Counted from the stretch's first letter, positions 24,141 to 34,125 are shown. The stretch is 64,000 nt of DNA from Tepidibacillus_B infernus (GCF_048898065.1 NZ_JBLWFI010000001.1:2410155-2474154), one strand, 5' to 3'. The notes: generated from the sequence alone by a model not told the origin. Made by a program: numbers and translations.

Positions 24141-24995
24141 ATGAAGATATGGGAGAAAGCTCCTGCAAAAATAAATTTAACCCTTGATGTATTAGGAAAA
24201 AGAGATGATGGTTATCATGAAGTTGAAATGATTATGACTATGGTTGATTTATCCGATAGAATTCTATTAGAAGATCTTGAAGATGATCAGATTATCTTAG
24301 AGACTAACTCAGGAATTATACCTAATGATGAACGGAACCTAATATATAAAGCAGCCCATTTATTAAAAAGCACCTATCAAATAAAAAAAGGAGTGCGAGT
24401 CTTTCTAGAAAAGAATATTCCTGTTGCCGCAGGTTTGGCAGGTGGAAGTAGTGATGCTGCTGCCACATTAAGAGGTTTAAACCGCTTATGGAATTTACAT
24501 TTAACTTCTAATGAATTGATGGAACTGGGTGGAAAGATCGGTTCAGATGTACCTTTTTGTGTTGTTGGTGGTACGGCTCTTGTAAAGGGGAGAGGGGAAA
24601 AAGTCACCCCTATTGTTTCGCCTCCTCCTGGTTGGGCTATTTTAGCAAAATTACCAATTAGTGTATCGACCGCCGATATTTATGGAGCTCTAAATTGGCA
24701 AGATATTAAAGAACATCCAAATACAGATCAGATGATTATAGCATTAAAAGACCATAATTTTGATGGAATCACAAAAAACCTTTTTAATGTATTAGAAGAG
24801 GTTACTTTTCGACTTTACCCTTCTGTAAAGTATTTAAAAGAACAAATAGAAGGATTTGGGGCGGATGGCGTTTTAATGTCTGGGAGTGGACCAACTGTTT
24901 TTGCTTTAGTTAATAAGGAATCAAGGTTAAATCGGATCTATAATGGATTGAGGGGTTTTTGTAAAGAAGTGTATGTCGTTCGTTTACTAAGGTAA
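24141..24995 (+). CDS. ispE: 4-diphosphocytidyl-2-C-methyl-D-erythritol kinase
   Basis: 284 aa GHMP kinase of the non-mevalonate isoprenoid pathway. APAKINLTLDVLGKRDDGYH at the N-terminus, the ATP loop PVAAGLAGGSSDAAATLRGL (about 94-113), and the C-terminal MSGSGPTVFALV are all present. It phosphorylates CDP-methylerythritol. Position between sspF and purR is as in B. subtilis. Confidence 0.97.
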   Translation: MKIWEKAPAKINLTLDVLGKRDDGYHEVEMIMTMVDLSDRILLEDLEDDQIILETNSGIIPNDERNLIYKAAHLLKSTYQIKKGVRVFLEKNIPVAAGLAGGSSDAAATLRGLNRLWNLHLTSNELMELGGKIGSDVPFCVVGGTALVKGRGEKVTPIVSPPPGWAILAKLPISVSTADIYGALNWQDIKEHPNTDQMIIALKDHNFDGITKNLFNVLEEVTFRLYPSVKYLKEQIEGFGADGVLMSGSGPTVFALVNKESRLNRIYNGLRGFCKEVYVVRLLR

Positions 24996-25064
24996 AAATA
25001 ACTTGATGAATACCGTACAATAATATTATAATCTTCCTAAATTATTCGTTTTTTGGAGGTCTTT

Positions 25065-25880
25065 ATGAAAAAACTAAGGCGAAGCGCTAGAATTGTTGAC
25101 CTAACTCAACAGTTTTTACATCAACCTAACACCCTTATTTCCTTATCATACTTTGCTGAAAGATATCATTCAGCTAAATCTTCAATCAGTGAGGATATTG
25201 ATATTATTGACGAAATATTTCAAGAGGAAGGCATTGGTCAACTCCTTACTTTAGCAGGGGCAGCAGGTGGGGTAAAGTTTATTCCGTCTATACCTAAGGA
25301 AGAAGCAAAGACGGAAATGCTAAGAATCTGCCAAGCATTATCTAGTGTGGAAAGACTTCTTCCGGGTGGTTATTTATATATGTCAGATATTTTAGGGAAT
25401 CCGAAATTATTAAAACAATTGGGGAGGATGTTTGCTTCTGCATTCTCTAATCAAGAAATTGATACGATCATTACTGTCGAAACAAAGGGAATCCCCTTGG
25501 CCCATGCAACAGCTAGTTATTTAAATGTTCCTGTGGTTATTGTACGCAGGGACAGCAGGGTAACAGAGGGGTCGGTTGTAACCATCAATTACGTGTCAGG
25601 CTCTACTAAAAGAATTCAAACCATGTCATTGGCTAGAAGGGCTTTAAAAGAAGGATCTAATGTCCTTGTAATCGACGATTTTATGAAAGCTGGCGGGACA
25701 ATTAAAGGTATGATTGGACTTTTGCAAGAGTTTAATGCCCATTTAAAAGGAATTGGTGTTTTTGTAGAATCAGGAGAAACGGAAGAAAGATTAATTAAAG
25801 ATTATATATCATTGGCTAGATTAACAGAAGTGAATGAAAGAGAGAAACTAGTAAATGTTGAGCTAGGCAATTTTTTCTAG
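25065..25880 (+). CDS. purR: Purine operon repressor PurR
   Basis: 271 aa. N-terminal winged helix (about 1-72: RRSARIVDLTQQFLHQPNTL) is fused to a type I phosphoribosyltransferase-like domain with PRPP loop NVLVIDDFMKAGGTIKGM (about 200-217). PurR represses purine genes and responds to PRPP. Start ATG 25065 follows GGAGGT and matches the family; a TTG four codons earlier overlaps it. In B. subtilis yabJ (RidA family) sits between purR and spoVG; it is missing here. Confidence 0.97.
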   Translation: MKKLRRSARIVDLTQQFLHQPNTLISLSYFAERYHSAKSSISEDIDIIDEIFQEEGIGQLLTLAGAAGGVKFIPSIPKEEAKTEMLRICQALSSVERLLPGGYLYMSDILGNPKLLKQLGRMFASAFSNQEIDTIITVETKGIPLAHATASYLNVPVVIVRRDSRVTEGSVVTINYVSGSTKRIQTMSLARRALKEGSNVLVIDDFMKAGGTIKGMIGLLQEFNAHLKGIGVFVESGETEERLIKDYISLARLTEVNEREKLVNVELGNFF

Positions 25881-25921
25881 AATAAATGATAAAAATTTTT
25901 CCTCTTTTTTGTCATTTTCTA

Positions 25922-25952
25922 GAAGGAATTTTATAATAGATAGCGAAATAAT
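25922..25952 (+). promoter_or_regulatory. Sigma-H-type promoter of spoVG
   Basis: GAAGGAATTT (25922-25931), 11-bp spacer, GCGAAATAAT (25943-25952). This matches the sigma-H pattern RnAGGAwWW / RnnGAATww in all but one conserved -10 base, with the same 10-11-10 layout as the B. subtilis spoVG promoter as I remember it. Confidence 0.7.
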
Positions 25953-25992
25953 TATCAAGCTCGTTATTTATGGAAAAAGGTGGTGAAAAGAC

Positions 25993-26274
25993 ATGGAGGT
26001 TACTGACGTAAGACTTCGCCGCGTCAACACGGAAGGGCGTATGAGAGCGATTGCATCAATTACGATTGACAATGAATTTGTTGTTCATGATATTCGAGTG
26101 ATTGATGGGAATAATGGAATGTTTGTAGCCATGCCAAGCAAAAGAACCCCGGATGGTGAGTTTCGTGATATCGCTCATCCAATCTCTTCTGCTACAAGAG
26201 AAAAAATTCAATCCGCCGTACTTGCTGAGTATGAACGTATTGGTGAAGAACAGGAAATGGTTGCCGGGGCATAA
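25993..26274 (+). CDS. spoVG: Septation/RNA-binding regulator SpoVG
   Basis: 93 aa. MEVTDVRLRRVNTEGRMRAI and the core VIDGNNGMFVAMPSKRTPDG followed by EFRDIAHPI are near invariant in the family. SpoVG affects asymmetric septation and cortex formation and binds nucleic acid. Good AAGGTGG site upstream. The promoter is sigma-H-like; AbrB repression, known in B. subtilis, would link it to abrB at 15983. Confidence 0.98.
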   Translation: MEVTDVRLRRVNTEGRMRAIASITIDNEFVVHDIRVIDGNNGMFVAMPSKRTPDGEFRDIAHPISSATREKIQSAVLAEYERIGEEQEMVAGA

Positions 26275-26288
26275 TTTAATAATGAATG

Positions 26289-26320
26289 AAAAGAGTTCTT
26301 TTTTAAGAGCTCTTTTTTTT
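26289..26320 (+). terminator. Terminator after spoVG
   Basis: AAAAGAGTTC (26289-26298) with GAGCTCTTTT, followed by further T. Confidence 0.8.
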
Positions 26321-26347
26321 GGTTAAAAATTCAATCTTGTATTTTCC

Positions 26348-26376
26348 TTGAATTCAATCATCAATTAAGATATAGT
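26348..26376 (+). promoter_or_regulatory. Sigma-A promoter of glmU
   Basis: TTGAAT (26348-26353), 17 bp, TATAGT (26371-26376), 36 nt before the start codon. Confidence 0.65.
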
Positions 26377-26412
26377 CATAGTGGAATAATTGTGCGTAAA
26401 TGGGGGATAACC

Positions 26413-27801
26413 ATGTCTGATTTGTATGCAGTGGTATTGGCCGCAGGCCAAGGCACAAGAATGAAATCAAATCTACCTAAAGTATTACATCAAGTCAGTG
26501 GTAAACCAATGGTTGGTCATGTTGTTGACCAGTTAAAAGAAATGGGTATTAAAGAAATTGTTGTAGTAATTGGACACAAATCAGAACAAGTAAAAACTTA
26601 CTTGGGAGATCAGGTTCAATATGCGATTCAAGAGCAACAACTTGGAACAGCTCATGCAATTATGCAGGCAAGTTCTATACTCAATGGTAAAAAAGGAACA
26701 ACCTTAGTTATTATGGGGGACACTCCTTTAATCACCCAAGATACCTTAAAGACGCTTTACTCAGAACACGAAACGACTAATGCTGCAGCAACCATTTTAA
26801 CTACCGAAATTGATCCACCAACTGGATATGGTCGGATTATCCGAGATCAAGAGGGTCATGTATTAAGAATTGTTGAAGAAAAAGATACCTCTATAGAAGA
26901 AAAGGCCATAAAAGAAATCAATACAGGAACTTATGTCTTTGATAATGTAAAATTATTTAATGCCCTCTTAAAAGTGAACAATGATAATAAACAGGGGGAA
27001 TATTATTTAACGGATGTTATTGAAATTTTACAATCAGAAGGAATGATTGTTTCTGCCTATAAAACGGATAATTCAGATGAAACGATCGGTATTAATGATC
27101 GTATCGCATTAGCAAAAGCAGAAAAAATATTAAGAAATCGAATTATCGAACACCATATGCGTGAGGGTGTAACTGTTATTGATCCTGATCGAACCTATAT
27201 TGAAAAAGATGTAATGATTGATCCAGACACAATCATTTATCCTGATACGTATCTAAAAGGTAAAACGACGATAAAGGGAAATTGTATCATCGGGCCTGGT
27301 GCAGATTTGACAGATGTCATGGTTAGCCAAGATGTTGTCATTACCCATTCCGTTATTTTCTCATCAACGATAGAGGAAAAAGCTAAAATTGGGCCTTTTG
27401 CTTATATTCGCCCTGGTTCCCATATTGGGATTGGGGTGAAAGTAGGCGATTTTGTGGAAATAAAGAACTCCAAACTAGGTAAAGGGACAAAGGTGTCTCA
27501 CCTTTCTTATATTGGCGATGCAACTTTGGGAGAAGATGTAAATATTGGCTGTGGAACGATAACGGTTAACTATGATGGATTTAAAAAGCATCGCACTGAA
27601 ATAGGGGATCATTCATTTATTGGTTGTAATACGAACCTTGTTGCTCCTGTTTCTGTAGGTCATGATGCTTATGTAGCAGCTGGATCTACAATTACTGATC
27701 ATGTACCAGACTTTTCATTAGCGATAGCGAGGGAAAGACAAACGAATAAAGAAGGATATGTTAAAAAAATAAGAGAAAAAAATCAGCAGGATACGAAATA
27801 G
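26413..27801 (+). CDS. glmU: Bifunctional UDP-GlcNAc pyrophosphorylase / glucosamine-1-P acetyltransferase
   Basis: 462 aa. N-terminal uridyltransferase with AVVLAAGQGTRMKS (about 5-18) and TAHAIMQA; C-terminal left-handed beta-helix acetyltransferase with hexapeptide repeats and GCGTITVNYDG (about 380-390). It makes UDP-GlcNAc for peptidoglycan and teichoic acids. Start ATG 26413 follows GGGGGAT and matches the family; an upstream in-frame GTG lacks a site. Followed 21 nt later by prs, as in B. subtilis. Confidence 0.97.
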   Translation: MSDLYAVVLAAGQGTRMKSNLPKVLHQVSGKPMVGHVVDQLKEMGIKEIVVVIGHKSEQVKTYLGDQVQYAIQEQQLGTAHAIMQASSILNGKKGTTLVIMGDTPLITQDTLKTLYSEHETTNAAATILTTEIDPPTGYGRIIRDQEGHVLRIVEEKDTSIEEKAIKEINTGTYVFDNVKLFNALLKVNNDNKQGEYYLTDVIEILQSEGMIVSAYKTDNSDETIGINDRIALAKAEKILRNRIIEHHMREGVTVIDPDRTYIEKDVMIDPDTIIYPDTYLKGKTTIKGNCIIGPGADLTDVMVSQDVVITHSVIFSSTIEEKAKIGPFAYIRPGSHIGIGVKVGDFVEIKNSKLGKGTKVSHLSYIGDATLGEDVNIGCGTITVNYDGFKKHRTEIGDHSFIGCNTNLVAPVSVGHDAYVAAGSTITDHVPDFSLAIARERQTNKEGYVKKIREKNQQDTK

Positions 27802-27822
27802 AACATTCTTGGGGGTATAAAA

Positions 27823-28770
27823 ATGCCATATAGTGATTCTACATTAAAAGTGTTTACGTGTAACGCAAATCCGGATTTAGCACGTGAGATTGTTGAACAT
27901 ATTGGAATTCCATTAGGGGATGCTGAAGTTTTACGTTTTAGTGATGGAGAGATACGCGTTAAATTAAATGAAAGTGTTCGAGGTGCTGATGTATTTGTGA
28001 TCCAGTCTACATCCTCTCCAGTGAATGAACATCTTATGGAACTTTTAATTATGGTAGATGCTTTAAAAAGAGCATCAGCTAAAAGCATTAACGTGGTAAT
28101 CCCTTATTATGGATATGCAAGACAAGATCGAAAGGCAAGAGCAAGGGATCCAATTACAGCTAAGTTAGTTGCTAATTTGATTGAAACAGCAGGGGCTCAC
28201 CGAATGATTTCAATGGATTTACATGCTACTCAAATTCAAGGATTCTTTGATATTCCTGTAGATCATTTATTAGGGGTGCCTATTTTAGCTGATTTCTTTG
28301 CCAAGAAAAATTTAAAAGATATTGTTGTAGTCTCCCCAGATCATGGGGGAGTAACGCGTGCAAGAAAAATGGCTGAACGATTAGGGGCGCCGATTGCAAT
28401 TATAGATAAGCGTAGACCAGAACCAAATGTAGCAGAAATTATGAATATTGTTGGTAATGTAGATGGAAAAGTAGCCATTTTAATTGATGATATTATTGAT
28501 ACGGCCGGGACTATTGCTCTTGCAGCAAATGCTTTAAAAGAAGCCGGTGCAAAAGAAGTTTATGCTTCCTGTACACACCCTGTCCTATCAGGTCCAGCAA
28601 TTGAGAGGATTCAAAATTCACAAATAAAAGAATTGGTGGTTACGAATACGATTCCTTTATCAACGGAGAAAAAGAACGATAAAATTAAAACATTATCTGT
28701 CGCCCCTTTAATTGGTGAAGCTATTGTTCGGGTCCATGAAGAGTTATCCGTAAGCAAATTATTTGACTAA
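27823..28770 (+). CDS. prs: Ribose-phosphate pyrophosphokinase
   Basis: 315 aa. FSDGEIRVKLNESVRGADVF, PYYGYARQDRKARARDPI (ATP flexible region), VVSPDHGGVTRARKMA and the PRPP loop AILIDDIIDTAGTIALAA are all intact. It makes PRPP for purine, pyrimidine, His, Trp and NAD synthesis. Directly downstream of glmU with AGGGGG-like site. Confidence 0.98.
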   Translation: MPYSDSTLKVFTCNANPDLAREIVEHIGIPLGDAEVLRFSDGEIRVKLNESVRGADVFVIQSTSSPVNEHLMELLIMVDALKRASAKSINVVIPYYGYARQDRKARARDPITAKLVANLIETAGAHRMISMDLHATQIQGFFDIPVDHLLGVPILADFFAKKNLKDIVVVSPDHGGVTRARKMAERLGAPIAIIDKRRPEPNVAEIMNIVGNVDGKVAILIDDIIDTAGTIALAANALKEAGAKEVYASCTHPVLSGPAIERIQNSQIKELVVTNTIPLSTEKKNDKIKTLSVAPLIGEAIVRVHEELSVSKLFD

Positions 28771-28838
28771 AAATGGTTTAGTTCCCTCTTGATTAGGAAA
28801 TAATAGAAATTAGTTTATAAAAGTTTAGGAGGGGGAAC

Positions 28839-29480
28839 ATGGAACCAATCAATTTAGAAGTGATTGTAAGGGAAATAGGGGCAGATTCAATCTTGCACCA
28901 TTTAAGAGAAAATGGCTATATACCAGGTGTTTTATATGGTAATGGTTTTTCAAATCAACCCATTCAAATTGAGGAAAGTACACTTAAAATACAATTAAAA
29001 GAACATGGAAAAAGTGGCATTTTCCATATTTTAATGGGAAATGAGCAAATTCCTGTCAAAATCAATGAAATCCAAAGAGATCCTATTGACCAAAAAGTCA
29101 TTCATGTTGATTTACAGCGTGTCCAAATGAATAAGCTGATTAGTACTTCTGTACCATTACATTTCTTCGGCAAATCAATGGGTGAAAAGAATGGTGGAAT
29201 TGTCCAACAGCAGATAAGAGATATTGAGGTAAAAGCCTTACCTGCTTATATTCCAGAATTTATCCAAGTGAACATCTCTGACCTAGACATTGGTGATGCC
29301 TTATATGTTAGGGATTTAATGGTACCCGATGGTGTTGAAATTCAACATGATCCTGATTCGGTTCTTTTAACCATCATTCCACCAAAAATGATTGAAGAGG
29401 ATTTATTGGAAGAAAGGCCTGTTCATGAACCAAAGATTGTAGATCCTAAGGATGGTCGAGGAATAGACGCCGCAAAATAG
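28839..29480 (+). CDS. ctc: 50S ribosomal protein L25/general stress protein Ctc
   Basis: 213 aa long form of bL25. The N-terminal 5S-RNA binding domain has LRENGYIPGVLYGNGFSNQP and the C-terminal TL5 domain has VPLHFFGKSMGEKNGG and LPAYIPEFIQVNISDLDIGD. It binds 5S rRNA in the large subunit; in B. subtilis it is also stress induced through sigma-B. No clear sigma-B promoter was recognised here. AGGAGGG precedes the ATG. Confidence 0.95.
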   Translation: MEPINLEVIVREIGADSILHHLRENGYIPGVLYGNGFSNQPIQIEESTLKIQLKEHGKSGIFHILMGNEQIPVKINEIQRDPIDQKVIHVDLQRVQMNKLISTSVPLHFFGKSMGEKNGGIVQQQIRDIEVKALPAYIPEFIQVNISDLDIGDALYVRDLMVPDGVEIQHDPDSVLLTIIPPKMIEEDLLEERPVHEPKIVDPKDGRGIDAAK

Positions 29481-29503
29481 ATGAGAATGTCTATGATTCT
29501 TAT

Positions 29504-29537
29504 AAACGTAGCCTATAATGGGGTTACGTTTTTTCTT
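29504..29537 (+). terminator. Terminator after ctc
   Basis: AAACGTAGCC (29504-29513) pairs with GGTTACGTTT (29522-29531), then T-rich. Confidence 0.78.
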
Positions 29538-29610
29538 TATTGCAAATAAGTTTTCCAAGTAAATCTGTTTTGTTAAAATGGGCTTAGGTCTAAAAATAGG
29601 AGGACATAAA

Positions 29611-30168
29611 ATGAAGTTAGTTGTTGGTTTGGGAAATCCAGGAAGACAATATGAAAATACTCGGCATAATATTGGATTTATGGTAATTGATGATTTGTTA
29701 GAAACTACTGATTTAATATCTACAACAACAAAATTTAATGCAAACATTACTGATGCTAGATTGGATGGAGAGAAAGTTCTTTTTGTAAAACCACTTACTT
29801 ATATGAACCTTTCAGGAGAGGCTGTCCGCCCCATTCTAGATTGGTATAAGATTGATATAAAGGATATGGTTGTTATTTATGATGATTTAGATCTACCATT
29901 AGGTAAATTAAGGTTTAGAGAAAAGGGAAGTGCTGGAGGACACAATGGCATTAAGTCGATGATTCAAAACCTAGAGACAGAAGAATTTAAGAGAATTCGA
30001 ATTGGAATTGATCGACCAGAGTATGCTTCAATTATTGATCATGTCTTGACTAAATTTTCAAGTGAGGAAAAAGAGGTCATAAATGAGAGTATTCAGAAAG
30101 CTGCACTTGCAATTAAAGACTGGATTAGTGGGATAGAATTTAAAATGTTAATGAATAAATACCATTAA
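29611..30168 (+). CDS. pth: Peptidyl-tRNA hydrolase
   Basis: 185 aa (B. subtilis SpoVC is 188). VGLGNPGRQYENTRHNIGFM with catalytic His in TRHNIG, FVKPLTYMNLSGEAV and YDDLDLPLGKLRFREKGSAG followed by GHNGIKS are hallmark motifs. It releases amino acids from prematurely dropped peptidyl-tRNA. Start ATG 29611 sits after AGGAGG; a longer frame starting at 29578 adds 11 unrelated residues. Conserved neighbours ctc and fin. Confidence 0.98.
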   Translation: MKLVVGLGNPGRQYENTRHNIGFMVIDDLLETTDLISTTTKFNANITDARLDGEKVLFVKPLTYMNLSGEAVRPILDWYKIDIKDMVVIYDDLDLPLGKLRFREKGSAGGHNGIKSMIQNLETEEFKRIRIGIDRPEYASIIDHVLTKFSSEEKEVINESIQKAALAIKDWISGIEFKMLMNKYH

Positions 30169-30257
30169 ATTTTGAATCATTGTATGGACTTTATCCTCTC
30201 AGGGGAATAATAGAATTAAAAATGACTAAATGATTAGGATTTGGAGGCCATACACTG

Positions 30258-30485
30258 ATGATTCAATATGTATGTAAGCATTGTGGGCAACATCTTGGAA
30301 GTATAGATGATAGAATGTTTAGTGAAGAAGAATTAGGATTGCATTCCTTGACCCCTTCTGAGAGGGAAGGTATAATAACCTATGAACAAAATGGCGATAA
30401 GACCGTTCAGGTTATTTGTGAATATTGCCAAGAGGCACTAGAATTACATCCTGAATTATTGCTTATTTCAAATCCATTGCAATAA
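30258..30485 (+). CDS. fin: Anti-sigma-F factor Fin
   Basis: 75 aa. Two zinc-binding CxxC pairs (VCKHCGQ near residue 6-9 and CEYCQEA near 58-61) flank LTPSEREGIITY. Fin (YabK) is made in the forespore and displaces sigma-F to help the switch to sigma-G. Same position, between pth and mfd, as in B. subtilis. GGAGG is upstream. Confidence 0.93.
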   Translation: MIQYVCKHCGQHLGSIDDRMFSEEELGLHSLTPSEREGIITYEQNGDKTVQVICEYCQEALELHPELLLISNPLQ

Positions 30486-30499
30486 CTAAAGTTAGTATA

Positions 30500-30532
30500 A
30501 AGCCTTCGCTTTCTAGCTAAGGCTTATTTTTC
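30500..30532 (+). terminator. Terminator after fin
   Basis: AAGCCTT (30500-30506) with AAGGCTT (30519-30525), followed by ATTTTTC. Confidence 0.72.
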
Positions 30533-30585
30533 ATGATAAAGAAGAGGTCATATTATTTTATGAATTTAAGGAAAGGGGGAACAGT

Positions 30586-33500
30586 ATGGAAATTATCTTA
30601 CAAAAGTTTGCTAGAAGTAAGGAATTTCAGTCCATTCTTTCAGGTTTAAACGCTGGCATGAAAGAGCAACTGATTACGGGGTTGAGTGGATCAACAAAAC
30701 AAGCAATGATTGCTTCACTTTTTCAAGAAGTAAATAAGACGCTGATTGTAGTCACTCATAATTTACTTCAAGCTCAAAAAGTTTATGATGACTTATTAGA
30801 ATTAGTAACAGAAAAACAACTGTATTTATACCCAGCAAATGAATTAACTTTAATTGATATTGATGCTCAGAGTCCAGAGACACTAGCCCAAAGAATTCAT
30901 GTTTTACAGAGTTTAGCTGAAGGAAAAAAGGGAATCTATATCATTCCTTATATTGGGCTAAGTAAGTTTCTTCCACCTAAAAGTAGCTTTGTTGACTCCA
31001 TGATCTCAATAGAAATAGGAAAAATTATCGATTTAAACCGTCTATTAAATAACCTCATTTTTTTAGGTTATAAAAGAACTGACATTGTTGAAAAACAAGG
31101 AGAATTTAGCGTTAGAGGCGGAATCATAGATATTTATCCACTTACATTAGAAAACCCAGTACGAATTGAATTGTTTGATGTAGAGATTGATTCAATCCGT
31201 ACTTTTGATATTGGAACGCAAAGGTCTATTGAAAAGTTGAAAAATGTTGACATTCCTCCGGCAAGGGAATGGATCGCAACGAAAGAAGAATTCATGAAGG
31301 CTGCAACTCGAGCAGAAGAATACCTTAGCGAGCAGTTGAATCGTATAAAAGATTCAGTGATAAAGGAAAAGTTAATTGCAAACGTATCTTGGGAGATAGA
31401 GCAATTAAAAGAAAATCAATATTTTAATGGCTTTTACAAATATGCTTCGGTTTTATATTCCCAAAAATATACTCTGTTAGATTATTTTGAAAAAGATAGT
31501 CTAATAGTTTTTGATGAAGCAAATCGAATGATAGAAGTTGCAAAACAGACTGAGAAAGAGGTAAATGAGTGGAAAACAGCCTTATTACAGCAAGGGGAAT
31601 TTTTACCCCAATTAGAAGTATATCAATCCTATCTTGATATAATCGTTGGACATCGTAAACAGGCTTTATACTTATCTTTATTTTTGAGACAGATTCCACA
31701 TGCGAATCCTGAAAATATTATCAATTTTGTAAGTAGAAATATGCAAAACTTCCATGGACAGATGCATTTACTTAAAGGTGAACTTGAAAGATGGAGGAAA
31801 TCTAATACTAGTGTCATCTTTTTAGCCTCAGATGCAGAAAGGGTTAAGCGCTTACAGCGTGTGCTGGATGACTATGGCATGGAAGTAGATATTGTTCCTA
31901 ATACCATCCGTGAAATATCACTTAGGCCGATTATTTTACAAGGGAATTTACAGTCAGGTTTTGAAATGGCTGAAATTCGTTTGGCAGTGATTACAGAAGG
32001 AGAAATCTTTTCTCAAAAGCAAAGAAAAGCAAAGAAGGTCTCCCAAACGGCCAATGCTGAACGTATCAAGAATTATACTGACCTACGGGTAGGGGATTAT
32101 GTTGTCCATGTGAATCATGGAATAGGGCGGTATATTGGAATTGAGACTTTAGATATTAACGGTATTCATAAGGATTACCTTCATATTAAATATGCCGGTA
32201 ATGATAAACTTTATGTGCCGATTGATCAAATTGATTTGGTTCAAAAGTATGTAGGTGGGGAAGAAAAGGAGCCGAAAATTTATTCTTTAGGTGGAACAGA
32301 ATGGACCAAAGTTAAAAATAAGGTGAAATCCTCTGTTCAGGATATTGCTGAGGACTTGATCAAATTATATGCAAAAAGACAAGCAACTAAAGGCTTTTCT
32401 TTTCCTAAAGATAATGAATTTCAACATGAATTTGAGGCTTTATTCCCATATGATGAAACACCTGACCAGCTAAGAAGCATCGAAGAAATTAAACAAGATA
32501 TGGAAAACGAGAGACCGATGGATCGACTTCTTTGTGGTGATGTAGGATATGGTAAAACAGAAGTAGCGATTCGTGCTGCTTTTAAAGCAGCAATGGCTGG
32601 GAAGCAAGTTGCGGTATTAGTTCCTACAACGATCTTAGCACAACAGCATTTTGAGACATTTAAGGAACGCTTCTTGGAATATCCGATAAAGATTGAAGTG
32701 ATAAGCCGATTTCGTACGAAAAAACAGCAAACAGAAGTAATTAAAGGAATTAAAGATGGAACTGTCGACATCGTTATAGGTACTCATCGGTTATTATCTA
32801 AAGATGTCCAATTTAAAGATCTTGGTCTGCTTATTGTAGACGAGGAACAACGGTTTGGAGTAAAGCATAAAGAAAAATTAAAGGAATTAAAAACAAATGT
32901 TGATGTACTTACCCTTACCGCAACCCCGATTCCTCGTACATTACACATGTCGATGTTAGGCGTAAGAGATCTATCAGTCATTGAAACACCCCCTGAAAAT
33001 CGTTTCCCTGTTCAGACATATGTGGTAGAATATAGTGCAGCAATGGTCCGTGAAGCAATAGAAAGGGAACTTGCTCGTGGAGGACAAGTTTATTTTCTTT
33101 ATAACCAAGTAAAATCCATTCAACAAATGGCAGATCAAATTAGTATGTTAGTTCCCGATGCAAAAGTGGCAGTGGCGCATGGGCAAATGTCTGAATCTGA
33201 ATTGGAACGTGTGATGTTAGACTTTTTGGAAGAAGAATATGATGTTCTTGTTAGTACAACAATTATTGAGACGGGTGTAGATATTCCAAATGTAAATACC
33301 TTAATCATCTATGATGCGGATAAAATGGGGTTATCCCAACTATATCAGCTAAGAGGAAGGGTGGGTAGATCCAATAGGATTGCTTATGCCTATTTTACTT
33401 ATCAAAGGGATAAGGTATTATCGGAAGTTGCAGAAAAAAGATTACAAGCGATTAAAGAATTTACTGAACTTGGTTCAGGGTTCAAAATAGCGATGAGGGA

Positions 33501-34125
33501 TTTAGCGATAAGAGGGGCAGGGAACCTTTTAGGAGCAGAACAACATGGTTTTATTGCTTCAGTTGGTTTTGATCTATATAGTCAAATGTTGAAAGAAGCC
33601 ATTGATGACTTGAAAGGGGAAGTTAAGAAAGAGGAGAAAATTGAGCCGCAAATTGAATTGGAAGTCGATGCATATCTACCGACTGATTATATAACAGACT
33701 CGATGCAAAAAATTGAGATGTATAAAAGGTTTGCAAATATCAGGAAATTAGAAGAGGCTCAAGATCTAGAAGATGAACTATTAGACCGTTTTGGTGATAT
33801 CCCTCAACCTGTACAAAACTTATTAGCTGTTACTAGAATTAAGACTTATACTTATCTATACCGAATAGAAAATATCATCCAAAAGGGCAAAGAAGTCACG
33901 ATGCAAGTACACCCTGACCAAAATCAAATCATAGATGGTTATAAATTATTCAAAATAGCAAACGAATTTGACCATCGCATTAAACTTTCTTCAGGACATC
34001 ACATTGGCATTAAGGTTAACTTGAAAAATTTAACCTCTGAACAAGGAATTCAATTAATTGAACAATTCCTTGCTCGTTATCGAGAAGCGTTCAAACAGGA
34101 AGGAGTTCTTTATACACATGAATAA
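30586..34125 (+). CDS. mfd: Transcription-repair coupling factor
   Basis: 1179 aa, the usual length. In order: UvrB-like N-terminal region (GVIDIYPL-type RGGIIDIYPL near 177), RNA polymerase-interacting domain (RVGDYVVHVNHGIGRYIGIE near 500), SF2 helicase with Walker A CGDVGYGKTEVA (near 650), DEEQRFG box, TATPIPRTLHMSM and motif VI QLRGRVGRS, then the C-terminal Mfd domain. It removes stalled RNA polymerase and recruits UvrA. The stop overlaps the next start by 8 nt. Confidence 0.98.
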   Translation: MEIILQKFARSKEFQSILSGLNAGMKEQLITGLSGSTKQAMIASLFQEVNKTLIVVTHNLLQAQKVYDDLLELVTEKQLYLYPANELTLIDIDAQSPETLAQRIHVLQSLAEGKKGIYIIPYIGLSKFLPPKSSFVDSMISIEIGKIIDLNRLLNNLIFLGYKRTDIVEKQGEFSVRGGIIDIYPLTLENPVRIELFDVEIDSIRTFDIGTQRSIEKLKNVDIPPAREWIATKEEFMKAATRAEEYLSEQLNRIKDSVIKEKLIANVSWEIEQLKENQYFNGFYKYASVLYSQKYTLLDYFEKDSLIVFDEANRMIEVAKQTEKEVNEWKTALLQQGEFLPQLEVYQSYLDIIVGHRKQALYLSLFLRQIPHANPENIINFVSRNMQNFHGQMHLLKGELERWRKSNTSVIFLASDAERVKRLQRVLDDYGMEVDIVPNTIREISLRPIILQGNLQSGFEMAEIRLAVITEGEIFSQKQRKAKKVSQTANAERIKNYTDLRVGDYVVHVNHGIGRYIGIETLDINGIHKDYLHIKYAGNDKLYVPIDQIDLVQKYVGGEEKEPKIYSLGGTEWTKVKNKVKSSVQDIAEDLIKLYAKRQATKGFSFPKDNEFQHEFEALFPYDETPDQLRSIEEIKQDMENERPMDRLLCGDVGYGKTEVAIRAAFKAAMAGKQVAVLVPTTILAQQHFETFKERFLEYPIKIEVISRFRTKKQQTEVIKGIKDGTVDIVIGTHRLLSKDVQFKDLGLLIVDEEQRFGVKHKEKLKELKTNVDVLTLTATPIPRTLHMSMLGVRDLSVIETPPENRFPVQTYVVEYSAAMVREAIERELARGGQVYFLYNQVKSIQQMADQISMLVPDAKVAVAHGQMSESELERVMLDFLEEEYDVLVSTTIIETGVDIPNVNTLIIYDADKMGLSQLYQLRGRVGRSNRIAYAYFTYQRDKVLSEVAEKRLQAIKEFTELGSGFKIAMRDLAIRGAGNLLGAEQHGFIASVGFDLYSQMLKEAIDDLKGEVKKEEKIEPQIELEVDAYLPTDYITDSMQKIEMYKRFANIRKLEEAQDLEDELLDRFGDIPQPVQNLLAVTRIKTYTYLYRIENIIQKGKEVTMQVHPDQNQIIDGYKLFKIANEFDHRIKLSSGHHIGIKVNLKNLTSEQGIQLIEQFLARYREAFKQEGVLYTHE

